A DNA stretch of 64,000 bases from Linnemannia hyalina (taxonomy: Eukaryota; Mortierellomycota; Mortierellomycetes; Mortierellales; Mortierellaceae): positions 620,001 to 684,000 of the forward strand of contig JAHRHY010000011.1 of assembly GCA_019671135.1 (NCBI GenBank), in the 5' to 3' direction. Shown here one piece after another: positions 45,916 to 57,384 of the stretch. A program made the position numbers and the translations under genes. The notes under the pieces are model-generated. The model made no database searches. It was not told where the DNA came from and worked only from the letters and a program-made list of their open reading frames with translations. Each line of letters starts with the position of its first letter. The first letter of the stretch is position 1.

Positions 45916-48900
45916 TCACAGCTGGGAGTACTCCAATACAAAGTCCTCAACCTCATTACTGGCAGGCAAAGTCGCGCTTGTGGGAAAAGACTCCTCCTCC
46001 TCCTCCTGTGTCTGAGCTGGGCGATACTCAGTCAGCGTAGGATTCAACCGTGTCACAGCCATCATCCGTACCCGCTCATGCTCTCCAGTGCTATGATGAT
46101 ACGAATATTTCGTGCGATGTCCTGCACTTGACGAAGTAGTATCGCCGAGTGAGTGGCTTCGCTTCCGGAGGGGCGAGATGCGGACGTGTGCAGGGGATCC
46201 TCCACCACCATTAGAGTTATTGTTAACGGTGGCACTTCCTTGACAGTAACTGTGGGGGTTGACGAGGAGTGAGCAGGATGACGTGCAGTATGGGGATAGC
46301 GCTATGTACGGTGCTGAAGAGAACTTCCATGGAGACGAGGATGACGACGTAGCTGCAGGCTGGGGAGGCGGTAGGTGTGGATGCGACCCTCCTCCTGTAC
46401 TTTGCGAATGCTGTTGTTGATCAGTTGCTCCGTGTTCCTGGCTGTTGGATGAGTCGAGACCGATGCTCCAGTCCTCTCCATCACTACTGTCAATCCCTTC
46501 ACTTGCGCTACCGCTACTCCCACTGCCGCCACTACTGCTGCCACTCGTGTGCTCCAGACTGTAGTACCCATCATCCATCCTCTCCTTCCCATACCGCACC
46601 GTCATATCCTGCACATGCCCTTGCGGAGGGGCTGCAGCACCGCCACCAAAAGCCCGATCCTCGCTCATATCGATTGCCAAACATGCGCTCTGCCACCCGG
46701 CCATGCCCACCTTGATCACAAACCGATTTCTCAACGGACCCTCAACAACAGTCGGGATCGCACATCCAGCCCGTAAGTCTCCATGCCCCAATGCCCCCTC
46801 ACAGAAATCGCCCCAAGTCCGGAGTTGCCCGTCTTCGGTGAGGAGGCCTTGGTGATGATCGCCAAACTCGACTTGACAGGCGTTGGTGAGGAGGCGGTCG
46901 AGGACGATGGGACAGGTGGAGGATTGGACGTCGTGTTTCCCGAGGAGGACTTTTCCGGAGGAGTGGTGGAGGGCGAAGTTCTGGAAGTTGGCGGAGAGGG
47001 TTGTTGGGCGGGAGGACGAGGGTGCGATGAGAGATGAGGAGGTAGAGAGTTCTGAGAGGGAAGACACGGAGAATCGCTGTTGTTGTCGATTGCCGTTGGA
47101 TTTCGTGGTCAAAATTGTATCTGTGGACATGGCGGAGGGGTGCCAGCTCTGTCCACGGTGATGTCGTTGTCGACGCTCCCATTGATCATGCTCCTCATAA
47201 GTCTCTGTCACTGTGTGGCCCAGTGCCTCAGAGAAAATGGGCAAGTACAGTCCAGCACCTACAAGCCGGCCCTTTATCTCGAGCACGCGCTCTTCCTTGC
47301 ACCCCTCGACCTCGGGCTCAAACACGATCCGATCCTCAAATTCCATACTGTTCTGTAGTTGTCCGGAGGCGTCGATATGGTTGTGATGGTGGTGACCATG
47401 TTGATGATGATAATGGTGCCGCGAAGCACGATGACGATGATGCTGGCGATGCTGCTGGCTATGAGATGCATCTCTGGGGGTCGCCGAGGTCGACAGAATA
47501 GCGTCAGTATAGTTATAATGTGGCGAATCCCACCGCCGAAAGACATAAACCTTCTCCAACGACGTCACCGCAACGACATAATCCGTCCCAGCAGCAATCC
47601 CTACAAACTTGTCCCCATCAATCACCGAGGCCTCATACCCATCGGGGCCTTGCTCCTTCAGTTGAATCGAATGCTCAACATGGACTCGATGTTGATACCG
47701 CCCGTCGGCTGCCAGTGGTGGTTTCCAGGCATATATCTTTCCGGACCGAGTCAATACAGCACAAATATCCCACCCAGCTGTAATCTGCTCGACCGGATCG
47801 TAGTCCTTCTCCTCGGTGAGACTTGCTGCTAGTCCTTCTAGGATTCCTTCTGTAGATGATAATGATGTTGGGTAATACTGTTGAGTGTGGGATCCAAGAG
47901 TGACCTTGACAGCCTTGTTCTCACGGCACCACTGCCAGAGCTGTCCAGAGGCATCAACTGCCAAGACGACCTGTCGTCCTGCCGCGATCTGGACCACGTT
48001 TCGTGGACGCCTCAACATCCTCGGCATTGAATCCGATCGAATCGCATTCGACTCCATGATTCCTATATGTTCACGTTGTCGAAATGAACAAAAGAAAAAA
48101 AAAGAGATAACGCTAATTGTTTAGCGTGTAAAGTAACCATATGATAATATGATGGATAATGACGCAACGGTTGTATAAAAAAACAATGAAAGGAAGATGA
48201 CCTACGACCCCAAGCCCAAACGTTGCCGTTCTTGTCGAGGGCATGACAGCCCCACCCAGTCGGCGCCAGCTCCAAAATCCCGACGCCATCCAGTTTCCGG
48301 ATCCGTTTGGGTACACTCTCATAAATCTTTTTCGGTGTCCGTCCATAACCCAGTCGGCAGTCGCTGTTACTCCCTACATGAAAAAAAGAGAACGGGTATC
48401 GTGTGTCTCGGTTAGATCGTTCTAGTCCGTGCGATATGAAAAAATCGTTTCATTTCGTCATGAATACAATAAACCGCAAAAATGAACAGAAACGTTACAT
48501 TACCCCAGGTGTAGACCTCCACACGGTCCATGGCCTGATAGATTCGCTTCCAGCTCCCAAGTTGCCTCAAAGTCCTGTTGGGTCGATGATGGAAATCATA
48601 AAAGAACTTGCGTTGCCAAAGGTAGTCCGCTTGACATAGTTGTTGCATGGCATTGGAGACAAGAGCTAGGCGTGCTAGGTCGGAGAGTTCGAGGATGACT
48701 AGGATTTGACCGACGAGGATCTCGAAAGGGAGTTGAAAGATATCTGTTGGGTTTCGTTGCTGTTGCTGTTGTTGCTGGGGTGTTGTCGAGTCGGAGGTTG
48801 TGGGTGCGAACCAGGTTGGTAAGGAGGATGTTGGTCCGAGCACGGAGAGTGAGGAGAAAGGAGGGTCGCCTGGGCTCTCCATCGTTAACAGCGTCGTGTC

Positions 48901-48993
48901 TGTGTCTTGCGTAGCTTCATCTTTGTTAGTGTTGGTTGTGTGAGAAGTTCTCCTGCGGAGGGTCATCGCCGTATGGTAGTGTTGAGGCTCCAT
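45916..48993 (-). CDS. F-box protein with RCC1-type repeats (Saf1-like)
   Basis: Probable SCF ubiquitin-ligase substrate receptor. Exons on the minus strand: 48993-48504, 48373-48206, 48062-45916; 934 residues. An F-box is at about 86-130 (QLPFEILVGQILVILELSDL, then ARLALVSNAMQQLC and YLWQRKFF). RCC1-like blades follow: VEVYTWG, LELAPTGWGCHALDKNGNVW, VVQIAAGRQVVLAVDASGQL, ITAGWDICAVLTRSGKIYAW, and EFGDHHQGLLTEDGQLRTWG. Yeast Saf1 has the same F-box plus RCC1 order. The protein carries His-rich and Ser/Gly-rich inserts and a disordered tail of about 250 residues. Exon 2 could end at 48209 (GTCGTA) or 48206 (GTAGGT); both keep frame, and the second is the better donor. Confidence 0.85.
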
Positions 48994-50318
48994 ATCTGAG
49001 TGTCTGTAGAAGAAGAGAGATGAAGACGGGAAAAGAAAGTGTGAAGTGTGTATAAAACGTTGAGCATTTGACGTGTTGTTTCAGTAGAGGAAAAAAATGC
49101 GCCCTCGCGTGACAGCGATCTCATTTGTCTTGAATCAGCCAGCCTTTTCGCAACAAAAGCCGACTCAGTTCGATTCGACTATCCGTGACTTCGTGCTGTA
49201 CTCTACGAACCCCTTCACGTCCTGAATGAAAAAGAACGCGAATATAGTGATTATTTCCTACCCACTCTAGCATCGAAACGATGTATCAGGGTTTTCTAGC
49301 CGGCACTACCATACCAAACAACGTTGAATTGGAATGAGATATCTTTTCTCTCATGACCAGCTACTCATTCGTGTGCTTGTTATATTTTCTTTCATGTCGC
49401 GTACACACATAGGAGACTATCCCGCAATTCAGGAGAAGGATGTGTAAGAGAGCAATGAGGTACATACATGTATACCCTCTTTTTGTTTGTGTTGTTGTAG
49501 GTGCGACCAGACGCGTAAAATTGCAATTTCGATATAGAAGAAATGTGAGCACGTAGAGAAGGCACCGCATACAAACATTGATTGTTTGTTGATCGATCTC
49601 ATTTCTCAGTTGCACCCACTCCACCTCCATCTTCTATTCCATCTAGTAGCCTCTTCATTCCGATTAGATGGAGCAATCGACAGCCTGATTGGCGCCTATC
49701 CATATCCTACCCTTACATTTTTATCTCCCCCCCCCCTGCATTGACCCGAAACCGAGTCAATTGTTCAAGGATTTCTGTTGTTTCTCTACCACGCCATCTA
49801 TACTCTCCTTCCTCTCCTTCGTCCTCGTAAAAACAATTGAGCATACAAGAGTCGCCATTCTTTTCTCCTTCCCCTTGAATCTCACGGCGGTTAATACTCC
49901 CGATAGCTCGGAGAGAAAGGAATTCTTGGATGAGAAATGAAAGAGAAAAGGAGGGGAGAGGGGATCAATGGAAAGGGGTTTGTGTCGTGCCAATTGGGTG
50001 TCCGTAGTTTGTTCAATGCTCCCCTGCCCCTATTCATTGTAGACAACGCGACGAGGCATGGTGACTTTATTATTATTTTCCTTGTATGAAGCATACTCGT
50101 GATCTGATGCCATGTTTTTCTGGTGGTAGGTCAGGTTTCACTCAGAAAAATAAACGAGCAGATGACATCAACGGTCAGGGTATCAAGCATCTCTTGTGCA
50201 CCCTACTCTCCATCAATTTTCCGGAGTTTTTCCTCCTTTCAAAGTCGCATCAAAACATGGTGGACGGAATGAATGTGGATGCTCTCTCAAGTTGTAACCG
50301 TTTTTTTTCCCTCTCTCC

Positions 50319-50362
50319 CATGCGTCTAACCCATCTCTCCCATGCGTCTAACCCATCTCTCC
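50319..50362. repeat. Two tandem copies of a 22-base unit
   Basis: CATGCGTCTAACCCATCTCT plus CC, repeated exactly once, with a partial match at each flank. Non-coding. Confidence 0.85.
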
Positions 50363-52656
50363 CACGATGTAAATCGCCCTCTTCCTTCCAGTCGAACCAT
50401 TTATTCACTTTCATGTCTTGTAATTCTCTCAAATACAAACATGGATCATTACTGGGACCTGATGAACCCGTCGAAAAATGAAGGCAACAGAAAAATTGGG
50501 TCGGGGTCACCAACTTGACACACACACAGACATTTACCTGCGGACCAATCCGATACGCTGGGTTTTTGTGGTATTAATCCGTCCGTCCTGAACGGCTATT
50601 GTGTCGGCCATCGAAAAACGATGTTTGGATGTTTATTTTATTCCCTAGTTTTTGATCTCGTCCGCGATGGAGAGTGATCAGAAGGATATAGGAAGAGCAT
50701 GCGATTAGAACAAGAGAAAAAGGACGACGAGTTTCGTACTTGCGAGCGGAATAGGAGCAATTGGCACGTCCCCTTGATTTCTTATGCATACGAAGATACA
50801 TTTCGTTTGTTTGATATTAGGGTGTGGAGGTAGGTACTTTTCGTTCGGACCATGATAATGCGAGGAGACGATCGGTGCTAGCAAAAAGGAGCGATGGATA
50901 GAAAATGAACACCAGCGTAGGACAGGGTACAGTGGCCGGGATACAAAAGCCAAATTGGTACCTGCAGCCCATCTTAATGGCCCATACGCCCACGGTGGAG
51001 TGGGCTTGTGAGAAAACCTTAGTCCTTCTTCCTTCCTGTGAATGAGGAGCATAGACTCTGACTGAGCGAAACTTTACACTGCCAGAAAGCAATCATTTTT
51101 TCAGATCTCCGGCATAGCACAATCACTGGTGTACCTCAAGAAAGAAACGCATTCATTTCCATACCTCTTATGAACACTTTAGTTGCATGTTAAAACGAAG
51201 TGGATACCTCAATCTATGATCCCCTACTACGAAAACAAAGATGACCAGGAGGAGGGGGAAGGGAAAGGGGCAAGCTCTCATATCTGTCAGAGGTAGGTAG
51301 ACAGAAACGACCTCATATAGGAAAATAACCTGAATGGCTCCCTCTTTTCCTACCACCTTTCCCCTATCGTGGCTCCCCCTCCTCCTACTGTTGCCTCATC
51401 CCTTTTTCTCCAACAACAAAAGAGAGATCATACAGCTGTATACCATAGTGACATTACGAAGTTTGATAGGGAGACATACACAAAAGGGATTGACAAAAAT
51501 ATTGATGTTTCTTTGTGTCAGTCACTGTGGTACGCTCACTGCACGTTTTTTTTGCCAACGGTTCCTTTTATTATTTGTCCTGTCGTTGTGGTTCACTTGC
51601 GATCATTGTTACCGCCTGCAGATACTCAATCAGAAAACGAGGGATCTAACAGTTTTGACGGCCTGGGGCTGTCCTCCCTACCTCCCTTCTTTCTCTACCG
51701 CTCTTACTTTTCCCTTTCCTTGACTCAATCCTTCCAAGGTCCCCCCTTCTCCCTTACTCCCGTGCATATGGAGGTCTAGGGCAAATCGATTTGTTTCCAC
51801 ATCCATCGTACGTTATTACTTTCGTCGCCCATTCTCTATTTCACTCAACTCGGCAATTATTTGCTTCTACATAAAAGCAAAGGACTTAAAGAGGGCTTCA
51901 TGATACATGATCGATGGCTGACTAGCAATAAACGAGTTGCATGATCCAATGTAATAAACTCTCTAGATTTGCCAAATGAAAATTATGAAGAGAATGATCG
52001 TGCCAGAAGATAATAAGCCTTCTTTTCTTACCAAATAGCCTAAACCTTGTACCTGCGTATGTGTATCAGAGTGTGTGCGGTAGAAGGCAAGGTACAAGAA
52101 ACACTAATGGCAGGGGAAGGAAAGGGAAGTATTGGGCCGTCCGTACCATAGGTACATTTTGTTTATTTGATGTCGAATGTGAATGTATGACCCAAATTGC
52201 TAATTTCCCGCTGCACACATGCCCATAGGTGCCTTTTTCCAAAACAAATAGCTAGGGGTTGGTTGTGTTACTTCATCAAAGCCTTTGTATGTGATGAAAT
52301 TCATGTCGCTCCAAACCTCGCTCGATCATGGCATTCTTTTTTCCTTTTTCTTTTTCTTTTCTTTAGGTGGCGAGTAGAGATAGAGGGGGGAGGGACAAAT
52401 GTTCACCGTCAAGAGTGAGGAGAATGAGAGTGAAGGACGAGAGTAAGAGTCAGAATGGGGGTGGAGATATGGCAAATGAGGGCCCCGTAACAAGCCCGTT
52501 CCACAGAATGGTCTCTCGGAAGTTCAAAACATAATTTTGAAAAAAAAAGGGTGCACCCTTGATCGGAGTTCATCCAAGTCTCAAGTGTTCGCATCAAACC
52601 TAGAAGTATTTCGTCACTTCAGGAAAAAAGGTCAGGGGTACATGGATCCAGCTTTG

Positions 52657-52664
52657 TATAAATA
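52657..52664 (+). promoter_or_regulatory. TATA box of the LPMO-like gene
   Basis: TATAAATA lies 167 bases before the start codon. It is followed by a CT- and CA-rich leader, the layout of a strongly regulated fungal promoter. Confidence 0.65.
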
Positions 52665-52830
52665 CTAGACGGTTCGTCCACTTTTTTTTTCGACATCAAC
52701 ATCCTCTCTCTTCCCTTCCTTCAATTGACTTGAAATCTCCTCTCAACAAAAGGCTTTTGCTTCTCCATCACTTCAACAACACATCTCCATCCACCACACA
52801 CTCACCAACACCACCAACGTTTTCACCAAA

Positions 52831-54247
52831 ATGATGTTCAACACCACTTTTCTCGCTGCCGCCATGGTTGCTTTCTCTGCCTTGACCGTTCAGGCCCATG
52901 TCGGACTTTCGTACCCCTGTGGCCGTTACCAACCCGCTGCCGGATGCCCTGCTCCTCCACGTACGTGTTTCTATGGTTGTCTTTGTTCTTCTCTCAGGTT
53001 TATTCCATGCATGGGTGCTTTGGTTGTGGGATGATCGTGGCACTTCCGTGCCTTCTTTTTTAGGATTTCAGTTCCCCTGTCTTGCTTTCATGGGTTCTCT
53101 GGTCTCTCTCTTTGTTTCTCAGCAATCAACTAACCCATCCTTCAATTTTCTTTCGTGCGGTTAACAATAATATAATAGCTGGCCAGTCGATTGACTACGA
53201 TGTCAACGCTCCCATTTCCACCTCGGACTCGATCAACGCCCCTCTCTGCAAGGTAATAACCCAGATCCAAAACCACGGGTGATTCAATAAGGGGATTCCA
53301 TCACATTTCCCAATGCCCCTGTTCAAATTACGCTACACCGCCCCGCTATTTTTTTGTTGGTGCCCCCGGCTCTCTGGCTCTCGCCACTATTTGTGCTGTG
53401 CTGTGCCTGTTTGTGAGCATCAATAATGACATGGGAGCACAAGCCCCTGCTCATTTTTCATCTGTGATGCCCCTGGAAAATTACGGTTCCTGAATATTTT
53501 TTATCCCTCCTTCCTTGATCACTGATGTCTCACCACATGGCACTTTTATGGTATCCACTCCCACATTTCCACATCCTTTGTCTCTCTGTGTCTCAATAAT
53601 ATTAACCCCTCTTCTCCATCTTCTCCTTAACAGCATACGGTGCCATACACTACGCGCACGACCTTCAAAGCTGGACAGACCATTCAGACAAAGTACTCTG
53701 TCGGTGCCTCGCACGGCGGTGGACACTGTCAGTGGGCCTTGTCCTACGACAACGGCAAGTCCTGGGTCGTCGTCAAGACCATGATCCGTGACTGCCTCCG
53801 CGGCGCCCAGGGTTCGTACTCTGTCCCTGTCCAGATCCCTGCCAACGCTCCCTCTGGCAAGGCCACCTTCATGTGGCTTTGGTAAGCCCTCTTTTTTCCT
53901 TATTGCTTTGATTAACACAACGCCACAAATTTACTATTTCTTATGAGACACTGCAAGGGGAAACCGATCATAGGCTAACCTCATCTTCCTCTCCCTCCCA
54001 ATTACCATAAATCCCCTCCGAATGAAATAGGAACAACGCCATTGGTAACCGTGAGTTGTACTCGAACTGTGCCGATATCGTGATTCAGGGCAAGAACGGA
54101 GGTCAGCTTAAGGGTGTTGCTCCCCTCATTGCCAACCACGGCAAGGGCTCGCCTATCATTCCCGAGTTCCCCCTCACCACCCAGTCCGATGGCAGCGACC
54201 TCTTTGCCAAGCGCAAGCCTATCACCATCACCGTCAAGGCCACGTAA
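52831..54247 (+). CDS. Secreted LPMO-like protein with N-terminal histidine
   Basis: Probable extracellular copper protein of the lytic polysaccharide monooxygenase type, often annotated as chitin-binding type 4 in early-diverging fungi. Exons: 52831-52960, 53179-53252, 53634-53881, 54031-54247; 222 residues. A signal peptide (1-22, ending TVQA) would leave His23 as the mature N-terminus in HVGLSYPCGRYQPAAGC, as a histidine brace requires. A second His candidate is in GASHGGGHCQWALSYDNG (H95 or H99). Several Cys suggest disulfides. The end is Lys/Thr-rich and has no GPI signal. Intron 2 is long (381 bases). The LPMO role is inferred from the mature His and the core pattern; substrate is unknown. 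Confidence 0.72.
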
Positions 54248-54468
54248 ATCCATGTCTCCCATTTCATGTCATGGTTCACAGTCATGAGAAGGGGTTACAG
54301 AGAAGAACCAAAGGAGCGCCCTTTTTTTTCTTTTACTCTTTGAAACCTTTACCTCTCTGCCTTGTTCTCTACCTCATTTTGTTCTCATTTATCATCCCTT
54401 TCTCAAAAAGCATATCCATCTTGTAACCTTTTCTCCTATTCATCGCATTGTACGATTATCTCTCTCAC

Positions 54469-54495
54469 AAAAAAAAAAAAAAAAAAAAAAAAAAA
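54469..54495. repeat. Homopolymer of 27 A
   Basis: Begins 222 bases after the stop codon of the LPMO-like gene, in the expected 3'-end region. Confidence 0.9.
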
Positions 54496-55888
54496 CTCAA
54501 AAAGCAGGACTTATGAACACAACTCTTTCAAGTAGATTAGAAAGCACAAAATTGGCGCTGGTTCGTCATTCACTTTAATTCTTACTCTGTTACCCCTCTT
54601 CGTCCATACTTCTCCTTTCCCCCTCTTTTGAAACACAATTCAGCCTGTATGAATAAAAAAAGTCGTTGTTTCCCCTTATTTTGCTTCTTTTGACAGTTGT
54701 GTTTGATTGATTGATTGTTTGATTTGATGAATGATTTGGTAATATTGCGAGGAAAGATTGCAAAGAGGAAGAGTGTGAGACAGAGTGAAAGGAATGAAAG
54801 GGCAAAGTGTGCAGAAGTGAGACAGAAGCAGGAAAGAAGAAGAGAGGAAGTGGTAAAAGAATAGAAGAGGATGAAAAAAAAAGGAAGGCCATGACTCTCT
54901 CCTCCAACCATCCCTCGATCTGGGTTTGTGTGTATCTGAAATGGTGGGATAAATGCTGATGCTTGTTACGTGCTCCTAACAAACAAGCGATATTGCCGGT
55001 GCACAATCAAGATTCCTCCTTCCATAGCCCTCGTACACAACCCTCACAAACACATGCAGCTGTCAATCTCTCTAACGCCCTCTCTTCTCTGCCTCTCATT
55101 TTCCAACCGAGAAAAGGATTCTCCATAGCACAGCAAAATGGCGCCTTTTTGACTCTCCGTTTACCCTCCAGCTCTCCAAGATGCATAGTACACAAAGGGC
55201 GGGTAAAAAGAAGGGCAAAAAGGATAAAATGATGGGCATCGCAGCACTATGATGAGAGGGTCATAAGAAATGGCGCGGTGTACAAAAGAAAAAAAAAAGG
55301 TTTAAGAGGGTTAACAGGATCGGATATGCAATGTGCCTGTAAGGTGAACAGAATCCGAGGGTAGAAAGGTGCGTATTGTAGAAGGGCGTACAACCCTGTG
55401 CCTTTCTGCGTTCGGACAAATGATTATTTTGAGCTAAAATATCGGTAGACGGGTGGGGTGAACGAGGGCGGAAATGTCGTGATTTGGTGCTACGCCTTGT
55501 ATCATTTTTGGCTGCTGCTCGCACACTGCAGCGACGATATTCGCCATCCTACGCTTTAAGGTGTGTGGTGCGATATTGGTACAGGGAGGAGAAATGAAAG
55601 TAAGAGCGGGGAAAAGAAGGAAGGAGGTGTGAGAAAAAGATATGACTCTCTGTCTCTGTACAGGTGAAAGGGTTTCTACGTGCAGAGAAAGGGTCAATTG
55701 GAGCTAGAGAATTCGACTGCTCTTTGAGGGGAAGCAAAGCGCCATTTGGCCCCATCGCTTCGTATCGAACAACGATGAGTAACAAAGGGAACCTGTAGGC
55801 GCCGCCCATTGAGGTTTTCGCGATTAGCGGATTGCAAAGCAGCATGCTAATTATCGAATCGATTATCGATCGTCAAGTCAGGTGTTGG

Positions 55889-55896
55889 TATAAAAG
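55889..55896 (+). promoter_or_regulatory. TATA box of the dioxygenase gene
   Basis: TATAAAAG lies 136 bases upstream of the start codon. It is followed by a CT-rich and then CACA-rich leader. Confidence 0.7.
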
Positions 55897-56024
55897 GGTT
55901 CCTGAAAACGATCATGTTTTCCGACTCTTCATTGTTCACTTTCATTCTCTCCTCCACCATACCCGCTCTCTTTCACACAAACCTTCAACAAACCCTACAC
56001 CCTTCACAACACACACATACAACA

Positions 56025-57257
56025 ATGGGATCCCTCACCGCTGAAAACAACATTGTCCTCTCCGCCGACGACAAGGACACAACACTGGCTGACCGCAACA
56101 CTCACGCCACCCGCGTCGCCGGCCTCGGCTCCGACCCTGAGAAAAAGGCCCTCTTTGCCAGCGTTACCAAGCGCATCGATTACACCCCCAAGTTTGGAAC
56201 CGAGCTCCACGGTATCAAGCTTTCCCAGTTGACTGAGCAGCAGAGCGAGGAGTTGGCCGCGCTGATTGCTGAGCGTGGTGCGGTCTTTTTCAGAGACCAG
56301 GATGATTTGGATTATAAGGAGCATGTCAAGCTCGGCAAGCGCTGGGGTCCTCTTCATGTTCATCCTTTGGTCCCTCATACCCAGGATAACCCCGAGGTCA
56401 TCGTTCTTGACTCTCGCCTCAGGTATGAACTGGTCGATTGACTTAGCAAGGCCGCTATGGAGGGCGCATGTGTCTTTATGCATTGGCTTTTAACACCTTT
56501 TTTTCTCTTTCACATCCTATCATACACTACATCTCTTAGCCCTCCAAGCAGATTCAACACGAACGACTCGTGGCACTCTGACGTCTCCTTCGAGCCCGCC
56601 CCAGCCTCATTCTCGATCCTCAAGTTTGAAGAGATCCCTGAAGCCGGCGGTGACACGATCTGGTCAAACGGCTACCAGCTCTACGATGACCTCTCCCAGC
56701 CTATTAAGACCCTTCTCGAGGGCCTCACCGCCACCCACTCCTCCGACATCTTCAAGATCCTGACCCAATCTTCCGGCCGCAAGACATTCGGAAAACTCAA
56801 CGATTCCGTCCACCCCGTCATCCGGACCAACCCCGTCATCCGGACCAACCCCGTCACGGGCTGGAAGTCTGTCTACGTCAACCCTGTTTTCACCCGCGAG
56901 ATCAATGATCTGAACCCAATCGAGTCCAAGTGGATCCTGGACTACCTTGCAGATCTGGTCTCCAAGAAGTTGCAGTACCAGATTCGGTTCCATTGGAAGA
57001 AGAATTCGGTCGCCATTTGGGATAACAGATCGACTTATCATACGGGTGTGCCTGATTTCAGACCTTACCACCGTCGTGGTGTTCGTGTCACTGTTTCGGG
57101 CGAGAAGCCTTTCTATGACCCCGCCTCGGGAACTCAGGCTAAGGCTTGGGAGGTTACTGCCAAGGCTATTGTTGCCAAGCAGGAGGCTACTGAGAAGGCC
57201 AACGTTGAGAAGGCCAACGTTGCGGCTCAAGACACTGCATCTGCTACCACCGCTTAA
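56025..57257 (+). CDS. TauD/TfdA-type Fe(II)/2-oxoglutarate dioxygenase
   Basis: Likely cytosolic oxygenase of the Jlp1/TauD family, which releases sulfite from sulfonates such as taurine or acts on related substrates. Exons: 56025-56422 and 56540-57257; 371 residues. The iron-binding facial triad is visible: H145 and D147 in the WHSDVSF motif and H300 in STYHTGV. The 2-oxoglutarate-binding Arg is in PYHRRGVRVTV. The conserved N-terminal part has GTELHGIKLSQLTEQQSEEL, RGAVFFRDQD and GPLHVHP. An 18-base unit is tandemly duplicated at 56817-56852, giving VIRTNP twice. The C-terminal 30 residues are Ala/Lys/Glu-rich with a second short repeat (EKANVEKANV). An AATAAA at 57315-57320 follows the stop. 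Substrate is inferred from the family. Confidence 0.92.
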
Positions 57258-57384
57258 ACTCCTCCCCCTTTCTCTCCTTCCATTTTTTGTATATAATAAC
57301 TCCTCTTCTAACGTAATAAAGCTATGACCATGGTCAAGCTGTTTCCAAGTTTACTTTATTATTGTATCAAGTAAAAGTTGACCT

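Larger units (their letters stand above)
48994..52830. other. 3.8 kb gene-poor divergent intergenic region
   Basis: This stretch lies between two divergent genes. No gene can be supported. It is less repetitive than the other gene-poor stretches but has CT-rich blocks. Two 22-base tandem copies lie at 50319-50362. The right end is the promoter of the LPMO-like gene with a TATA box at 52657. Short frames such as 50086-50481 and 51369-51779 have no splice-compatible partners or recognisable motifs. Confidence 0.55.
54248..56024. other. Intergenic region with poly-A tract and dioxygenase promoter
   Basis: The left part is the 3' UTR region of the LPMO-like gene and ends in 27 A at 54469-54495. 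The middle is GA-rich or CT-rich and holds no supportable gene. The right end carries the TATA box and leader of the next gene. Confidence 0.55.

Noticed and set aside
46783..47358. Plus-strand frames inside the F-box/RCC1 gene
   Set aside because: They are antisense to RCC1 blades with clear motifs.
50086..50481. 131-codon frame in the gene-poor region
   Set aside because: It spans the 22-base tandem repeat and has no recognisable or conserved-looking segment.
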